A stretch of DNA of 64,000 bases, taken from Amycolatopsis cihanbeyliensis (GTDB lineage Bacteria > Actinomycetota > Actinomycetes > Mycobacteriales > Pseudonocardiaceae). A model generated the notes under the pieces. The model saw nothing but the letters and a program-made list of their open reading frames with translations, was not told the DNA's origin and did not search any database. Made by a program: the position numbers and the translations under genes. Positions 56,096 through 64,000 of this stretch are shown here, in pieces. Numbering within the stretch: the stretch's first letter is position 1; every line of letters begins with the position of its first letter. The stretch covers positions 4,308,501 through 4,372,500 of the forward strand of contig NZ_VFML01000001.1 of NCBI RefSeq assembly GCF_006715045.1. Direction: 5' to 3'.

Positions 56096-56941
56096 ATGAC
56101 CACTTCGCTCGGTCCCGGCGTGCGGCGCCGGGTGCTCGGTAAGCGCCTGCGCAAGCTCCGCGAGAAGCGCGGGATGACCACGACGACCGTGTCCAAGCGG
56201 ATGAAGATGGCGCAGCCCTCGCTGAGCCGGATCGAGAACGGCCGCAACGCCATCCTCACCGAGCACGTCTACAAGCTCTGCGAGATCTACGGCGCCAGCA
56301 AGGCCGAGACCACCCGGCTGATCCGCCTGTCCGAACAGTCCCGCGAGCGTGGTTGGTGGGAGTCGTACTCGGACGTGATCAGCGACTGGTTCGAGATCTA
56401 CGCCAGCCTGGAGAGCGATGCCGAGCGAATCCTGCTGTACGAGTCCGAGTTCGTGCCGGGCATGTTCCAGACGCCGGGCTACATCCGCGCGGTCTACCGC
56501 GCCGCGCATCCGGAAGCGGGTGACGAGGCCGCGAACCGTGCGGTCGACCTGCGGGTGGCCCGGCAGTTGCGGTTGGAGGACCGCAGCATCACCGCGCTGA
56601 TCAACGAGGGCGCGGTGCGCAGGGTGGTCGGCGGTAGCTCGGTGATGCTGGACCAGGTGCGGCACCTGATCGACGTGATCGAGCGGCAGCACGCGGATAT
56701 CCGGATCATGCCCTTCGCCGCCGGTGCGCACGCGGCGATGAGTGGCCCGTTCAACCTGCTCAAGTTCCCGGACGCGAACGAGATCGACCTGGTGTACGTG
56801 GAGAACGAGCGTGGCGGGATGTACTTCGAGCGGCCGGAGGACCTGGCCCGCTACACCGACATCTTCGACCGGGCGCTGGGCCTCGCCCTCGCGCCGGAGG
56901 AGAGCGTAGCGCTGCTGGGTAAAATCGGGGAGGAGTACTAG
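56096..56941 (+). CDS. XRE-family regulator with DUF5753 domain
   Basis: A 281-residue regulator: an N-terminal HTH (about 10-65; LGKRLRKLREKRGMTTTTVSKRM, then QPSLSRIENGRN) and a C-terminal DUF5753 domain with YESEFVPGMFQTPGYIRAV and the late segment VYVENERGGMYFE. Such proteins are numerous in actinobacteria and act with a small DUF397 protein, which follows 29 nt downstream. Known examples influence development or antibiotic production in Streptomyces; the target here is unknown. Confidence 0.88.
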   Translation: MTTSLGPGVRRRVLGKRLRKLREKRGMTTTTVSKRMKMAQPSLSRIENGRNAILTEHVYKLCEIYGASKAETTRLIRLSEQSRERGWWESYSDVISDWFEIYASLESDAERILLYESEFVPGMFQTPGYIRAVYRAAHPEAGDEAANRAVDLRVARQLRLEDRSITALINEGAVRRVVGGSSVMLDQVRHLIDVIERQHADIRIMPFAAGAHAAMSGPFNLLKFPDANEIDLVYVENERGGMYFERPEDLARYTDIFDRALGLALAPEESVALLGKIGEEY

Positions 56942-56970
56942 ACCTGGGCGATCGAGAAAGGGGAGCCACC

Positions 56971-57174
56971 ATGAGCGGCCTCCCGGAGCACCTGCACTGG
57001 CGGAAGAGCAGCTTCAGCAACGGCAACAACGGCGCCTGCGTGGAGGTGGCCGAGGCGCCGGGCGGCGGTCGCTACCTGCGGGACACCAAGGATCGCGGCA
57101 AGCCCGCGCACTACTTCACCGCCGCCGAGTGGGACGCCTTCCTGCGCGGCGCCAAAGCCGGCGAGTTCGACTGA
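56971..57174 (+). CDS. DUF397 protein, partner of the XRE regulator
   Basis: 67 residues with the DUF397 signature: HWRKSSFSNGNNGACVEVAE near the start, then YLRDTKDRG and FTAAEWDAFLRGAKAGEFD at the end. Pairs with the DUF5753 regulator encoded just upstream; a toxin/antitoxin-like or sensor role has been suggested for such pairs. A GGGGAG ribosome site lies 6 nt before the ATG. Confidence 0.9.
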   Translation: MSGLPEHLHWRKSSFSNGNNGACVEVAEAPGGGRYLRDTKDRGKPAHYFTAAEWDAFLRGAKAGEFD

Positions 57175-57183
57175 ATCCCCAGC

Positions 57184-57291
57184 TCACCCGGCGTGTTTGC
57201 CCTCCACGCGCTCGTGTTTGCTGCTCACGTCGCCGAGTTGGCCCCAGGCGTCGGACGATGTTCACCACCGTGAACCGCTTCCGTCGTTCAG
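57184..57291. repeat. repeat copy 1 (GTGTTTGC units plus shared 3' segment)
   Basis: About 108 bp nearly identical to 57688-57815. On the minus strand it reads as units of about 20 bp carrying GCAAACACG (two units here, three in copy 2), followed by a CGTCGCCGAGTTGGCCC block and a segment encoding the last residues of the lipoprotein. Confidence 0.8.
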
Positions 57292-57792
57292 CTGGAGCCG
57301 GCCGGTATTCGGCGGATCGGCGATCACCCTGACCCCGGGACCGTAGGAGCCGTCGAACAGGTTGACCTCAACCGAGACGGCGTCCTGGACATCGCCGGAC
57401 TTGGTGAAGACCAGCATGTTGCCCGGCCCGGTGAACGTGTCACCCATGTCCACCGGCCTTCCGACCTGTTCCACCACGAACTCCCTGGTCACCGGCTCGG
57501 CGAAGCTGTAGACGTGGTCCCAGTCGCCGGGCACGAACTGGCGCAACGGCGCGGCCTCGCCCGCCTGCCGAAGCTGCCGCAGCTCCGCCTCCAACTGCCG
57601 ATCCTCGCGCAACTCAACCCCCTCATCCCCGCCGCACGCCGCCAGCAGCGCCGCCACCGCGAGCAGCGACAGCACCACGCCCCCGGCCACCCGGCGTGTT
57701 TGCCGTCCACGCGCTCGTGTTTGCTTCCCATGCGCGTGAGTTTGCCGCTCACGTCGCCGAGTTGGCCCCAGGCGCCGGGCAGTGTTCACCAT
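57262..57792 (-). CDS. predicted lipoprotein of unknown function
   Basis: 176 residues as drawn. The N-terminal 34 are Arg-rich and encoded by repeat copy 2; the functional start may be a GTG at 57690 just before the signal core. The lipobox is LAAC. The mature domain includes GDWDHVYSFAEPV, MGDTFTGPGNMLVFTKSGDV and GSYGPGVRVIADPPNTG, with a C-terminal GSGSRW. A truncated relative lies directly upstream at 57786-57967. Family not recognised. Confidence 0.6.
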   Translation of the reverse strand: MVNTARRLGPTRRRERQTHAHGKQTRARGRQTRRVAGGVVLSLLAVAALLAACGGDEGVELREDRQLEAELRQLRQAGEAAPLRQFVPGDWDHVYSFAEPVTREFVVEQVGRPVDMGDTFTGPGNMLVFTKSGDVQDAVSVEVNLFDGSYGPGVRVIADPPNTGRLQLNDGSGSRW

Positions 57793-57815
57793 CGTGAACC
57801 GCTTCCGTCGTACAG
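57688..57815. repeat. repeat copy 2
   Basis: About 128 bp matching 57184-57291 but with one extra ~20-bp unit. The two copies bracket the lipoprotein gene, as expected after a tandem duplication. Confidence 0.8.
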
Positions 57816-57967
57816 TTCGCTGCGTGTCAGAGCAGCTTGCTGAACCTCGCCGGACTTGGTGAACACCAGGATGTTCCCCGGCCCGGCGACGATCTCGCCC
57901 ATCTCGACAGCGCCACCGACGGTTCGCTCGACGGCGAAGCTGTAGACGTGGTCCCAACCGCACGCGA
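57786..57967 (-). pseudogene. truncated duplicate of the lipoprotein gene
   Basis: The frame encodes GWDHVYSFAVERTV, then PGNILVFTKSGEVQ and DGSGSRW before a stop, matching the C-terminal half of the intact lipoprotein (GDWDHVYSFAEPVT, PGNMLVFTKSGDV, DGSGSRW) but with the signal peptide and a stretch of about 25 residues missing. It is a decayed copy from the same duplication. Confidence 0.75.
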
Positions 57968-57975
57968 CCAGTCGG

Positions 57976-59220
57976 CTAGTTCTGGTACGTGCCATAGTTC
58001 TCGCCGTCGCGTCCGTAGTTGTAGCCGCCGGAGCTGTGGCCCTCGTCCCGCGGTTCTGGATCGCGTCCGCCAGGCGCCGGTGGGTCGGTCGCCCTGCCGG
58101 TCGCGCCGACCTCCACCCGATCGCTGGGTACCAGACGCCCTTCTTGCCCGACCACCACCATGTCCCCTTCACGCACGGCCTTTTCGATGTGCTGCTTCAA
58201 CTCATCGGGACCCGCGTCGGGATGTGCCGCGGCGATCCGCCTGCCGACCTCGTTGTTGTGCAGATCCATCGCCTCGGATGTCGCCGGGTTGTCGGGCTTG
58301 CGCTCGTGCGCCGTGGTGTAACCTTCCGTCCACTCTTGCCCGAACCGGTTGGCGAGCATGGCATTCCAGTATGCGTGCCGGAATGCGTCCGCGTGCCCGT
58401 CGGTAATGGAGTTCTTGTTGTCCCCGTCGAGGACATTCTGAGCATCGTGTAGCGCGGTCTTGTAGATGCCGTAGGCATCGGCAGCACCGGCGAGGCCGAT
58501 ATCGTCCAGGTGACTGGCTTCGCTGGTGGTGACCTTCTGCGGTTCCATGCCGAGCTGCTCGGCCATCCAGCCGAGTGCCCCTTTCGGGTAGGTGGTCATG
58601 CCATCCGGGTCCACCGATACCTGGTACCTCGCGACAAGCCGGTCGTGTAGTGAACCCTGTTCGGCACCGGCCTGGGCCGCGGCCGCCAGGGAGGTGGCAC
58701 CACCGTCGCCGATCTCGTCACGCCGCACCCTGCCGAGCACGTCGGCGAGTGCGTTGTCGATCTCCTCTGCCCGCTGGAGGATCAGCCTCACCCGGTCGAG
58801 GATCTCCGCCCGGACCCGGCCTCGTTCCTCCTTGACCGGCTCCAGTTGCTCGGGCGTGGTTTCCGGCGGCGGCCCGGGATCGAGGACGCCACCATCGTTA
58901 CTCACGGTCATCCGGTGTGCCTCGGCGAGACCCTCCGTCTCGGAGATCTCCTGGCGCAGCACGGTGGTCGCGTCGGCGGCGGTGATCAGTGCCGTTCGGG
59001 CCGCGTTCACGCCCGCGAGCAGGTGTTCGACCCGATCGGTGAGCCGCTTGAGCCGGCCCGACGCTGCCTCCGCCGACCTGCCGGCCCAGCCGGACGGTGT
59101 CGCCGCCTCGGCCAGCTCGTCGGTGAAGCCGAGGAACTGGTCACTGTGGCCCTTGAGGTCCTGCTCGGCCGTATCGACCGGGCCCGGCCACCACTGCCGC
59201 ACGTCGCCGTAGGTGACCAT
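57976..59220 (-). CDS. DUF6973 protein with N-terminal ESX-type helical domain (candidate toxin)
   Basis: 414 residues. The N-terminal 200 resemble the DUF1023 hydrolase's helical module (TPSGWAGRSAEAASGRL, and the same GPPPETTPEQLEPVKEERG region), so both are likely ESX substrates. The C-terminal DUF6973 domain has the ordered motifs DGHADAFRHAYWNAMLA (about 270-286), TTAHERK and SEAMDLHNNEVGRRIA; their histidines and acidic residues suggest a metal-dependent or hydrolytic effector. A Gly/Asp-rich tail follows. Its EspC-like partner gene upstream is broken. Confidence 0.78.
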   Translation of the reverse strand: MVTYGDVRQWWPGPVDTAEQDLKGHSDQFLGFTDELAEAATPSGWAGRSAEAASGRLKRLTDRVEHLLAGVNAARTALITAADATTVLRQEISETEGLAEAHRMTVSNDGGVLDPGPPPETTPEQLEPVKEERGRVRAEILDRVRLILQRAEEIDNALADVLGRVRRDEIGDGGATSLAAAAQAGAEQGSLHDRLVARYQVSVDPDGMTTYPKGALGWMAEQLGMEPQKVTTSEASHLDDIGLAGAADAYGIYKTALHDAQNVLDGDNKNSITDGHADAFRHAYWNAMLANRFGQEWTEGYTTAHERKPDNPATSEAMDLHNNEVGRRIAAAHPDAGPDELKQHIEKAVREGDMVVVGQEGRLVPSDRVEVGATGRATDPPAPGGRDPEPRDEGHSSGGYNYGRDGENYGTYQN

Positions 59221-59221
59221 G

Positions 59222-59463
59222 TCAGATCGGCCTCGTCCCTCCGGTGTGGTCGTACCGGAGATCGCCCGCCGCCGCGTCCTCGTTGGCCGCGTAGTGCTTC
59301 CTTGCCGTCAGCAGGCTCTCGCCGTGCGCACGGCAGCGTGTCCGGTACCCGGGACACGCTGCCGGGCGCCGGGAAGGTCCACGGCGGCCAGCTGGTCGGC
59401 AAGGCCGATCGCGGCGTCCCCGGCGGTTTCGAGTTCCCGCAGCGTGATCTGGTACCCACTCAT
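59222..59463 (-). pseudogene. broken EspC-like ESX partner gene
   Basis: It begins as the intact homologue does (ATG at 59463, MSGYQITLRELETAGDAAIG) but the frame ends early at 59308. Another frame encodes the expected C-terminus (LLTARKHYAANEDAAAGDL) to a stop at 59222-59224. The whole is 81 codons long versus 106 in the intact copy, so an internal deletion plus a frameshift has occurred. Alignment with 54921-55241 places the break in the loop region. Confidence 0.75.
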
Positions 59464-59697
59464 CGATCCCCCTTGGTTACCCAGCGAGCACGTTACGTCG
59501 CCAGTTCGATGATCGGACCAGGGCACGGGGACAAACCACCCGAGTGGAGTAGGTCCAGGAGGACGACCGGGCGCGGGAGCCGTGCGAGCAGCCGCCGGTC
59601 GCGGGTAGCCGGCCCGGTGATGCCGTTGACGTGTGGGGCAGATCGAAATGTCAATTGAGGACAAGCGGCAACAGGACTACGACGAGGCCGTCGCGAG

Positions 59698-60543
59698 TCA
59701 GCTGACCAGGCCGAGCTTGCCCGCCAACCGTCCGATCCAGGCGGTGACCTCGTCCGCGGAGCGGTCCGGCAGGCCGAAGACCACCTCGCTGACGCCCAGC
59801 TCCGCCCAGTGAGCCAGCACCTCGCGATCCGGCTTCCCGGCGAGCGCGACGATCTCCGGCTCGCCCTCCCGCCCGGCTTCGTCCCAGGCCTTGCGCAGCA
59901 GGCGCACCTTCTCGTCCAGCTCGCGGTCGGTGGGGGTGGTGATCCAGCCGTCCGCGTGCCGCGCGATCCAGGAGAACGTGTTCTCCGTGCCTCCGGCGCC
60001 GATCAACACCGGAATCCGACCGGTCGGTTTCGGCCAGGCCCAGCTGGGTCCGAACCGGACGAACTCGCCGTCGTAACTCGCCTCGTCCTCGGTCCACAGC
60101 GTGCGCATCGCTGCCAGGTACTCGCGCAGCACGGTCCTGCGCCTGCCGGGCGGCACCCCGTGGTCGGCAAGCTCGTCGGTGTTCCAGCCGAACCCGGCCC
60201 CCAGCGTGACCCGCCCGCCGGAGAGGTGGTCGAGGGAGGCGACGGTCTTCGCCAGGGTGATCGGATCGTGCTCGGCGGGGAGCGCCACAGCCGTGGACAA
60301 CCTGATGCGCTCGGTCACCGACGCGGCGGTGGCCAACGCGACCCACGGATCGAGGGTGCGCAGGTAGCGGTCGTCCGGGAGGCTCTCGTCGCCGGTCCCC
60401 GGGTGGGTCGCGGTCCGGTGCACCGGAATATGCGTGTGTTCGGGGACCGAGAACGAGTCGAATCCCGCCGCCTCCGCCGCCCGTGCGGCGTCGGCAGGGG
60501 TGATCCCACGATCACTGGTGAACAGCACGATACCATGGCGCAT
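59698..60543 (-). CDS. LLM-class F420-type oxidoreductase
   Basis: A 281-residue luciferase-like barrel: RHGIVLFTSDRGITPADAARAAEAAGFDSFSVPEHTH at the start, then the IRLSTAVALPAEHDPITLAKTVASLDHLSGGRVTLGAGFGW block that binds the flavin or deazaflavin. Typical of TIGR03619-like F420-dependent proteins. Substrate unknown. Only distantly similar to the enzyme at 9637-10530. Confidence 0.85.
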   Translation of the reverse strand: MRHGIVLFTSDRGITPADAARAAEAAGFDSFSVPEHTHIPVHRTATHPGTGDESLPDDRYLRTLDPWVALATAASVTERIRLSTAVALPAEHDPITLAKTVASLDHLSGGRVTLGAGFGWNTDELADHGVPPGRRRTVLREYLAAMRTLWTEDEASYDGEFVRFGPSWAWPKPTGRIPVLIGAGGTENTFSWIARHADGWITTPTDRELDEKVRLLRKAWDEAGREGEPEIVALAGKPDREVLAHWAELGVSEVVFGLPDRSADEVTAWIGRLAGKLGLVS

Positions 60544-60576
60544 GCCGTCAATTAGAACATGTTCTACCTTGGCTGG

Positions 60577-60852
60577 CTATGCCTGCGAGCGGGCGGTGAT
60601 GCGGGCGCGTACCTCCGGGCGGCGCAGCGGAGGGTCGTTCTTCGGTGGCTGCTTGCGTTCCGGCAGTTCGGCGAGCAACCGGGTGGTGATCCCGGTGATC
60701 TCCGCGACCGCGGCCTCGAACGGTTCCCTGGTCTTGTCCGAGAGCGACTGCACCCCGGTTACCTTGCGTACGTACTGTCGCGCCGCGGCCTCGATCTCCT
60801 CGTCGGTCGCGTGCGGCTGCAGCCCACGCAGTGTGGTGATGTTCCGGCACAT
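60577..60852 (-). CDS. DUF2277 family protein
   Basis: 91 residues, MCRNITTLRGLQPHATDEEI at the start with the invariant MCRNI motif of DUF2277, then helix YVRKVTGVQSLSD, RLLAELPERK and a basic tail. Common small actinobacterial protein of unknown function. Between the F420-type enzyme and the helicase, same strand as both. Confidence 0.85.
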   Translation of the reverse strand: MCRNITTLRGLQPHATDEEIEAAARQYVRKVTGVQSLSDKTREPFEAAVAEITGITTRLLAELPERKQPPKNDPPLRRPEVRARITARSQA

Positions 60853-60882
60853 GAGATCAGCGTACGCAGGGAGGATGCGAGG

Positions 60883-63800
60883 TCAATGCGGATCGCGTTC
60901 CAGCAGCGGAAGGACCCGCCTGAACTGTTGCCGGACGTTCGGTGTGAGTCGCTCGCGGCCGAGCAGGTCGAGGACCGCACGGTAGAGGGCCTCCTCATCG
61001 GCGTTCCCGTTCTGCGTCGCGACGAGCTGAAACAACGCTGCCAGCTCGCGGGGCGGTAGCTGGTCCAGCGACCGCGGCCCGAGCTGCCGGAGCCGAACCT
61101 CGGGTTGGTCGGGAAGCCGGTAGGTGCGTGGCTTCACGCCCACCTCGTCCAGCGGTGCGTCCTGCACGATGATGCCGCGCCGCACGGCGCCGCTCACCGC
61201 CGCGTTCAGTGCCTTCGCGATCCGCGAGCCGACCTTGCTGCCACCGGACGCGCTGACATAGGCCCGATGCAACCGATCGCCGACCACCGGCCCCTCGCGC
61301 GCGACGATTGCCTGGATGGCGGTCATCAGGTCCGCCCGCGACGCCTCGATGGCCGAGGGGACCGCGCCGGTGTACTCCTCGTACGGACCGAGCGAGATCC
61401 TGCCCGTGGTCGCCGGCGCGGCATCGACGGTCGGTGTCGTGGCGGCATGCTCGGCCGGTGCCGGTACCGGCGCTGCCTCCGGCATGGCCTCAACCTGCGC
61501 CTCGACGACATCGTGGCCCGGTGGGTGGATGTCCAGCCCGTGCAGCATCCCGCGCAGGTCCTCCAGCATGGCCGGCTGGTCGATGTAGAAGGCGGACTCC
61601 CTGATCCGGAAGAACTGCCACCCGCATCGTTCCAGGTCGCGTTGCCGGGCCAGGTCGCGCTCGTAGGCATCCGGGCCATGCCACGCGTCACCGTCGCATT
61701 CGACCGCGAGCCGAGCCTGCGCACCGATCACGACCAGATCGATCCGGTAGCCCTCGACCGGATACTGCGGTACGACCCAGTAACCGCGTTCGACGAGGCG
61801 GTTGTACACCCGCTGCTCGAACAGCGAGTCGAACGGCTCGACCAGGGTGTGCTCCGGCACCAGGCCGGTCGAGGTGCCCTCCTCCTCGCGCTCGCGGCGG
61901 TTGATCACGCCGTAGCAGTAGTCGAGCAGCCGGAACCGCATGTCTTCCTTGTTGCCGAGGTCGTCCCGGGTGACCGAATGGAACACCCACATCTGGTCGC
62001 GCGCACGGGATGCCGCGACGTTGTACCGCTGCACGTAGGTGTCGCGGGTCAGGGCGGCCATCCGGTGCTCGGGTTCCGGAGCCGCCACCATCGAAAGGAA
62101 CATCACGTCCCGCTCGGATCCCTGGAAATCTGCCGAGTCGCCGCAGCGCAGGTTCCGCGCCGCCCACTCCTCCGGTGGCACCCGCGAGAGCAGTTCGGTC
62201 TCGATGACCTTCGCCTGAGCCGTTCCCAGCAGCGAGATCACGCCGAAGGTGCGTCCGTCGTAGCGTGGATCGGCGATGCACTTCTCGATCTGGGTGACGA
62301 TCGCTTCGACCTCGACCCGGTTGACCTTGTTCTTGGTGCCGCGCTGGTAGCCGTCCGCCAGGAAGACGGCCTTGACCGGTTCGAGCCGGTCGGCGCCGTA
62401 CTGCCGGACCGGAATGAGCCGGATGCCATCCGGCTCGTAGGCCACCTGGTTGGAGAACCCGATGATCTCCGGCACGCACCGCCGATGCTCCACCAGGGTG
62501 AGCCTGCCCCCGTACAGCATCTTGGCGTGATCGAACAGGCTGCGCTGCGGGTCCTGCCATGAGGCGAGGTAGCGATCGTCGGCAAGGTACTGCCTTGCCA
62601 GATCGCGCAGCTGCTGCTGGTCGATGCCGACCGCCGACGGGGAGACCTGCTTGTCGTCGCCGATCACGACGATCTTGGGCGCGAGGTACTGCAGGAACAG
62701 CGCCTCCAACCCGGCTTGCGAGGCCTCGTCCACTATCACCACGTCGAACATGTCCGGCTGGATGCGCAGCTGCTCGGCGATCCGGTAGATGGGCATGATC
62801 CATACCGGGACCGCAGGCCGGCAGCGGTCCATCGCGTGCCGGATCTCCGCCCTGCGCTGCGCGGCATAGACACCGGTTCCCTTACCGAGGCGCCGGACCA
62901 GCTGCGCGTACTGCTCGAGATCGGCTCGCGCCTGGCCGGTCAACCGTTCCGGCGCGACCGCGTGACTCCAGGCGCGGGTCGCGGACAGTTCCTCGACGTG
63001 GCGGCGAATCTGCTCCTCGGCCCGGTTGACCGCGGCCTGCAGCTCGTTGATGTCCTGCCCGCCCTGCCGCCGGATCCACGCGCCGGTCGTGGCCCACGCC
63101 CAGGCGTCCGCGAAGTCGGCCAGCCGCTCGGGCCATCGCGGGTCGTCGGCGGTCTCGGTGACCGCCTTGCCCAGCGCCGGGACCGCCGCGGAGATCGTGG
63201 CGGCGAGCTTGTTCCTGCGCAGACACAGTCGCTGCACCTCGGCGAGCCGCCCGATCCGCTGATGGGCGACGGCGTAGTCGTTGTGGTCGCGCCGCCGGAC
63301 AGCGTCGAGAAGGTGGTGCACGCAGCCGGCCGCGTTGTCCCACCGAGCCGCCTCGGCGGCGGTCTGGTCGATCTGGTGCAGTGGTTCGATCGCCGCGGCG
63401 CGGGCATCCCTGGCGGCGGCCGCGTCGACCAACCCGGCGTACTCCCGGACGGCTTCCAGGTCGTTCCAGTCCGGCCGGGGGAGCCCGGCCGTCGCGAGGT
63501 GTTGCTCCTCCTGCTCGAGCCGCTCGCCGAGGGCCAGTACCCTGCGCAGCTGCTGCGCCTCGGTGACATGCCACTGCAACCGTTCCGGCAGGGTGTCCTC
63601 GGCGGCGATGTGCATCCCGTCCGGCCACGCCTTCTCCAGCGCGGCGAGTATCCTGGTCGCGTCCACCCAGAGCAGGAAGGTCGATATCCGCTCGGCCGTG
63701 GTCGGCGCCAGCCCGTCCACCCGTACCTGGTCGAACAGCGGCTGCGCCTGCTTGACCTGCTTCGCGGTGAGCAGGCCGATCTTCGGGCTGCCGTCCGGGT

Positions 63801-64000
63801 TGGTCCTGATGGTGCCGCCACCGTCCAGATGAGCGCGGAGCTCCTCGGCCAGCGCCACGAGCGGTCCCGCCTCGCCCGTCATGCCGACATCGGCGAGCGA
63901 ACCGAGTTGATTGACGGGCGTCCGCGCCCGCTCGATCAGCTCGTGGATCGTGCCCTCGCGTGCCTGCCAGGTTCCGGCTCGGCCGGAACGGACGTCGGCC
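60883..64000 (-). CDS. SF1 helicase with PD-(D/E)XK nuclease and DUF3320-like domain (N-terminus outside window)
   Basis: At least 1038 residues; the frame stays open to the window edge, beyond the internal ATG at 63882, so the true start and Walker A lie outside. Visible helicase motifs: VDEASQAGLEALF (Walker B), VVIGDDKQVSPSAVG (III), LVEHRRCVPEIIGFSN (IV), QGSERDVMFLSMV (V) and RYNVAASRARDQMWVFH (VI). A MTES_1575/DUF559-type nuclease follows (FEQRVYNRLVERGYWVVPQY, RIDLVVIG, ECDGDAWH), then a DUF3320-like domain (DLMTAIQAIVAREGPV to the end). This order matches DUF4011-DUF3320 family helicases, often found in defence regions; a role in attack on foreign DNA is inferred. Confidence 0.85.
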   Translation of the reverse strand, partial: ADVRSGRAGTWQAREGTIHELIERARTPVNQLGSLADVGMTGEAGPLVALAEELRAHLDGGGTIRTNPDGSPKIGLLTAKQVKQAQPLFDQVRVDGLAPTTAERISTFLLWVDATRILAALEKAWPDGMHIAAEDTLPERLQWHVTEAQQLRRVLALGERLEQEEQHLATAGLPRPDWNDLEAVREYAGLVDAAAARDARAAAIEPLHQIDQTAAEAARWDNAAGCVHHLLDAVRRRDHNDYAVAHQRIGRLAEVQRLCLRRNKLAATISAAVPALGKAVTETADDPRWPERLADFADAWAWATTGAWIRRQGGQDINELQAAVNRAEEQIRRHVEELSATRAWSHAVAPERLTGQARADLEQYAQLVRRLGKGTGVYAAQRRAEIRHAMDRCRPAVPVWIMPIYRIAEQLRIQPDMFDVVIVDEASQAGLEALFLQYLAPKIVVIGDDKQVSPSAVGIDQQQLRDLARQYLADDRYLASWQDPQRSLFDHAKMLYGGRLTLVEHRRCVPEIIGFSNQVAYEPDGIRLIPVRQYGADRLEPVKAVFLADGYQRGTKNKVNRVEVEAIVTQIEKCIADPRYDGRTFGVISLLGTAQAKVIETELLSRVPPEEWAARNLRCGDSADFQGSERDVMFLSMVAAPEPEHRMAALTRDTYVQRYNVAASRARDQMWVFHSVTRDDLGNKEDMRFRLLDYCYGVINRREREEEGTSTGLVPEHTLVEPFDSLFEQRVYNRLVERGYWVVPQYPVEGYRIDLVVIGAQARLAVECDGDAWHGPDAYERDLARQRDLERCGWQFFRIRESAFYIDQPAMLEDLRGMLHGLDIHPPGHDVVEAQVEAMPEAAPVPAPAEHAATTPTVDAAPATTGRISLGPYEEYTGAVPSAIEASRADLMTAIQAIVAREGPVVGDRLHRAYVSASGGSKVGSRIAKALNAAVSGAVRRGIIVQDAPLDEVGVKPRTYRLPDQPEVRLRQLGPRSLDQLPPRELAALFQLVATQNGNADEEALYRAVLDLLGRERLTPNVRQQFRRVLPLLERDPH

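Overview
The window is high-GC actinobacterial DNA whose cell-wall genes (glf, glfT1, glfT2, DPPR synthase, dprE1/dprE2, Wzm/Wzt exporter) make an arabinogalactan of the mycobacterial type. The ESX-type small proteins, paired XRE(DUF5753)/DUF397 regulators, F420-type oxidoreductases and the proteasome activator Bpa also fit the order Mycobacteriales in the broad sense. The family Pseudonocardiaceae is the most likely source; this is inferred from gene content only. Many genes carry a TANNNT box 6-8 nt before the start codon, as expected for leaderless transcription.

Layout. (1) 1-12.7 kb: membrane glycosylation genes: an LPG-synthase-TM flippase-like protein, three DUF6541 GT-C-like proteins, an AftB-like GT-C, a PlsC acyltransferase, a HAD phosphatase, a lipoprotein and an F420-type oxidoreductase. 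(2) 12.8-26.2 kb: arabinogalactan core: glf, DPPR phosphatase and DPPR synthase, an AftB-like GT-C, dprE2/dprE1, GtrA, glfT2, then glfT1-wzt-wzm, with an EspG-like gene among them. (3) 26.2-35.3 kb: a TylF-like methyltransferase beside the exporter, then a complete pseudaminic acid gene set (pseB, pseC, pseH, pseG, pseI, pseF) with a GT29 sialyltransferase-like gene, a coiled-coil protein and a GT-C membrane protein. In M. tuberculosis the flanking genes (bpa/Rv3780 and wzt/Rv3781) are neighbours, so this block looks inserted into an otherwise conserved junction. (4) 35.3-41.3 kb: bpa, a class V aminotransferase-like protein lacking the usual PLP lysine, a quinone oxidoreductase, an M28 peptidase, a MarR regulator and tRNA-Ser(UGA).

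(5) 41.6-51.2 kb: a class C beta-lactamase-like hydrolase and a four-gene Wadjet (jetABCD, TIGR02677-02680 type) anti-plasmid operon with every junction translationally overlapped. (6) 51.3-60.5 kb: an accessory, decaying region: a frameshifted SF1 helicase pseudogene, lipoproteins, two ESX effector modules (a DUF1023 hydrolase with an intact EspC-like partner, and a DUF6973 protein with a broken partner), a duplicated and partly eroded lipoprotein gene bounded by repeats, and an XRE/DUF397 pair. (7) 60.5-64 kb: a DUF2277 protein and a large SF1 helicase-nuclease cut by the window edge.

The most interesting candidate system is the pseudaminic acid block in region 3. The sequence supports the idea that CMP-pseudaminic acid is made and then attached, probably by the GT29-like enzyme and/or the GT-C protein, to a wall polymer handled by the neighbouring exporter. 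Acceptor and linkage are unknown.
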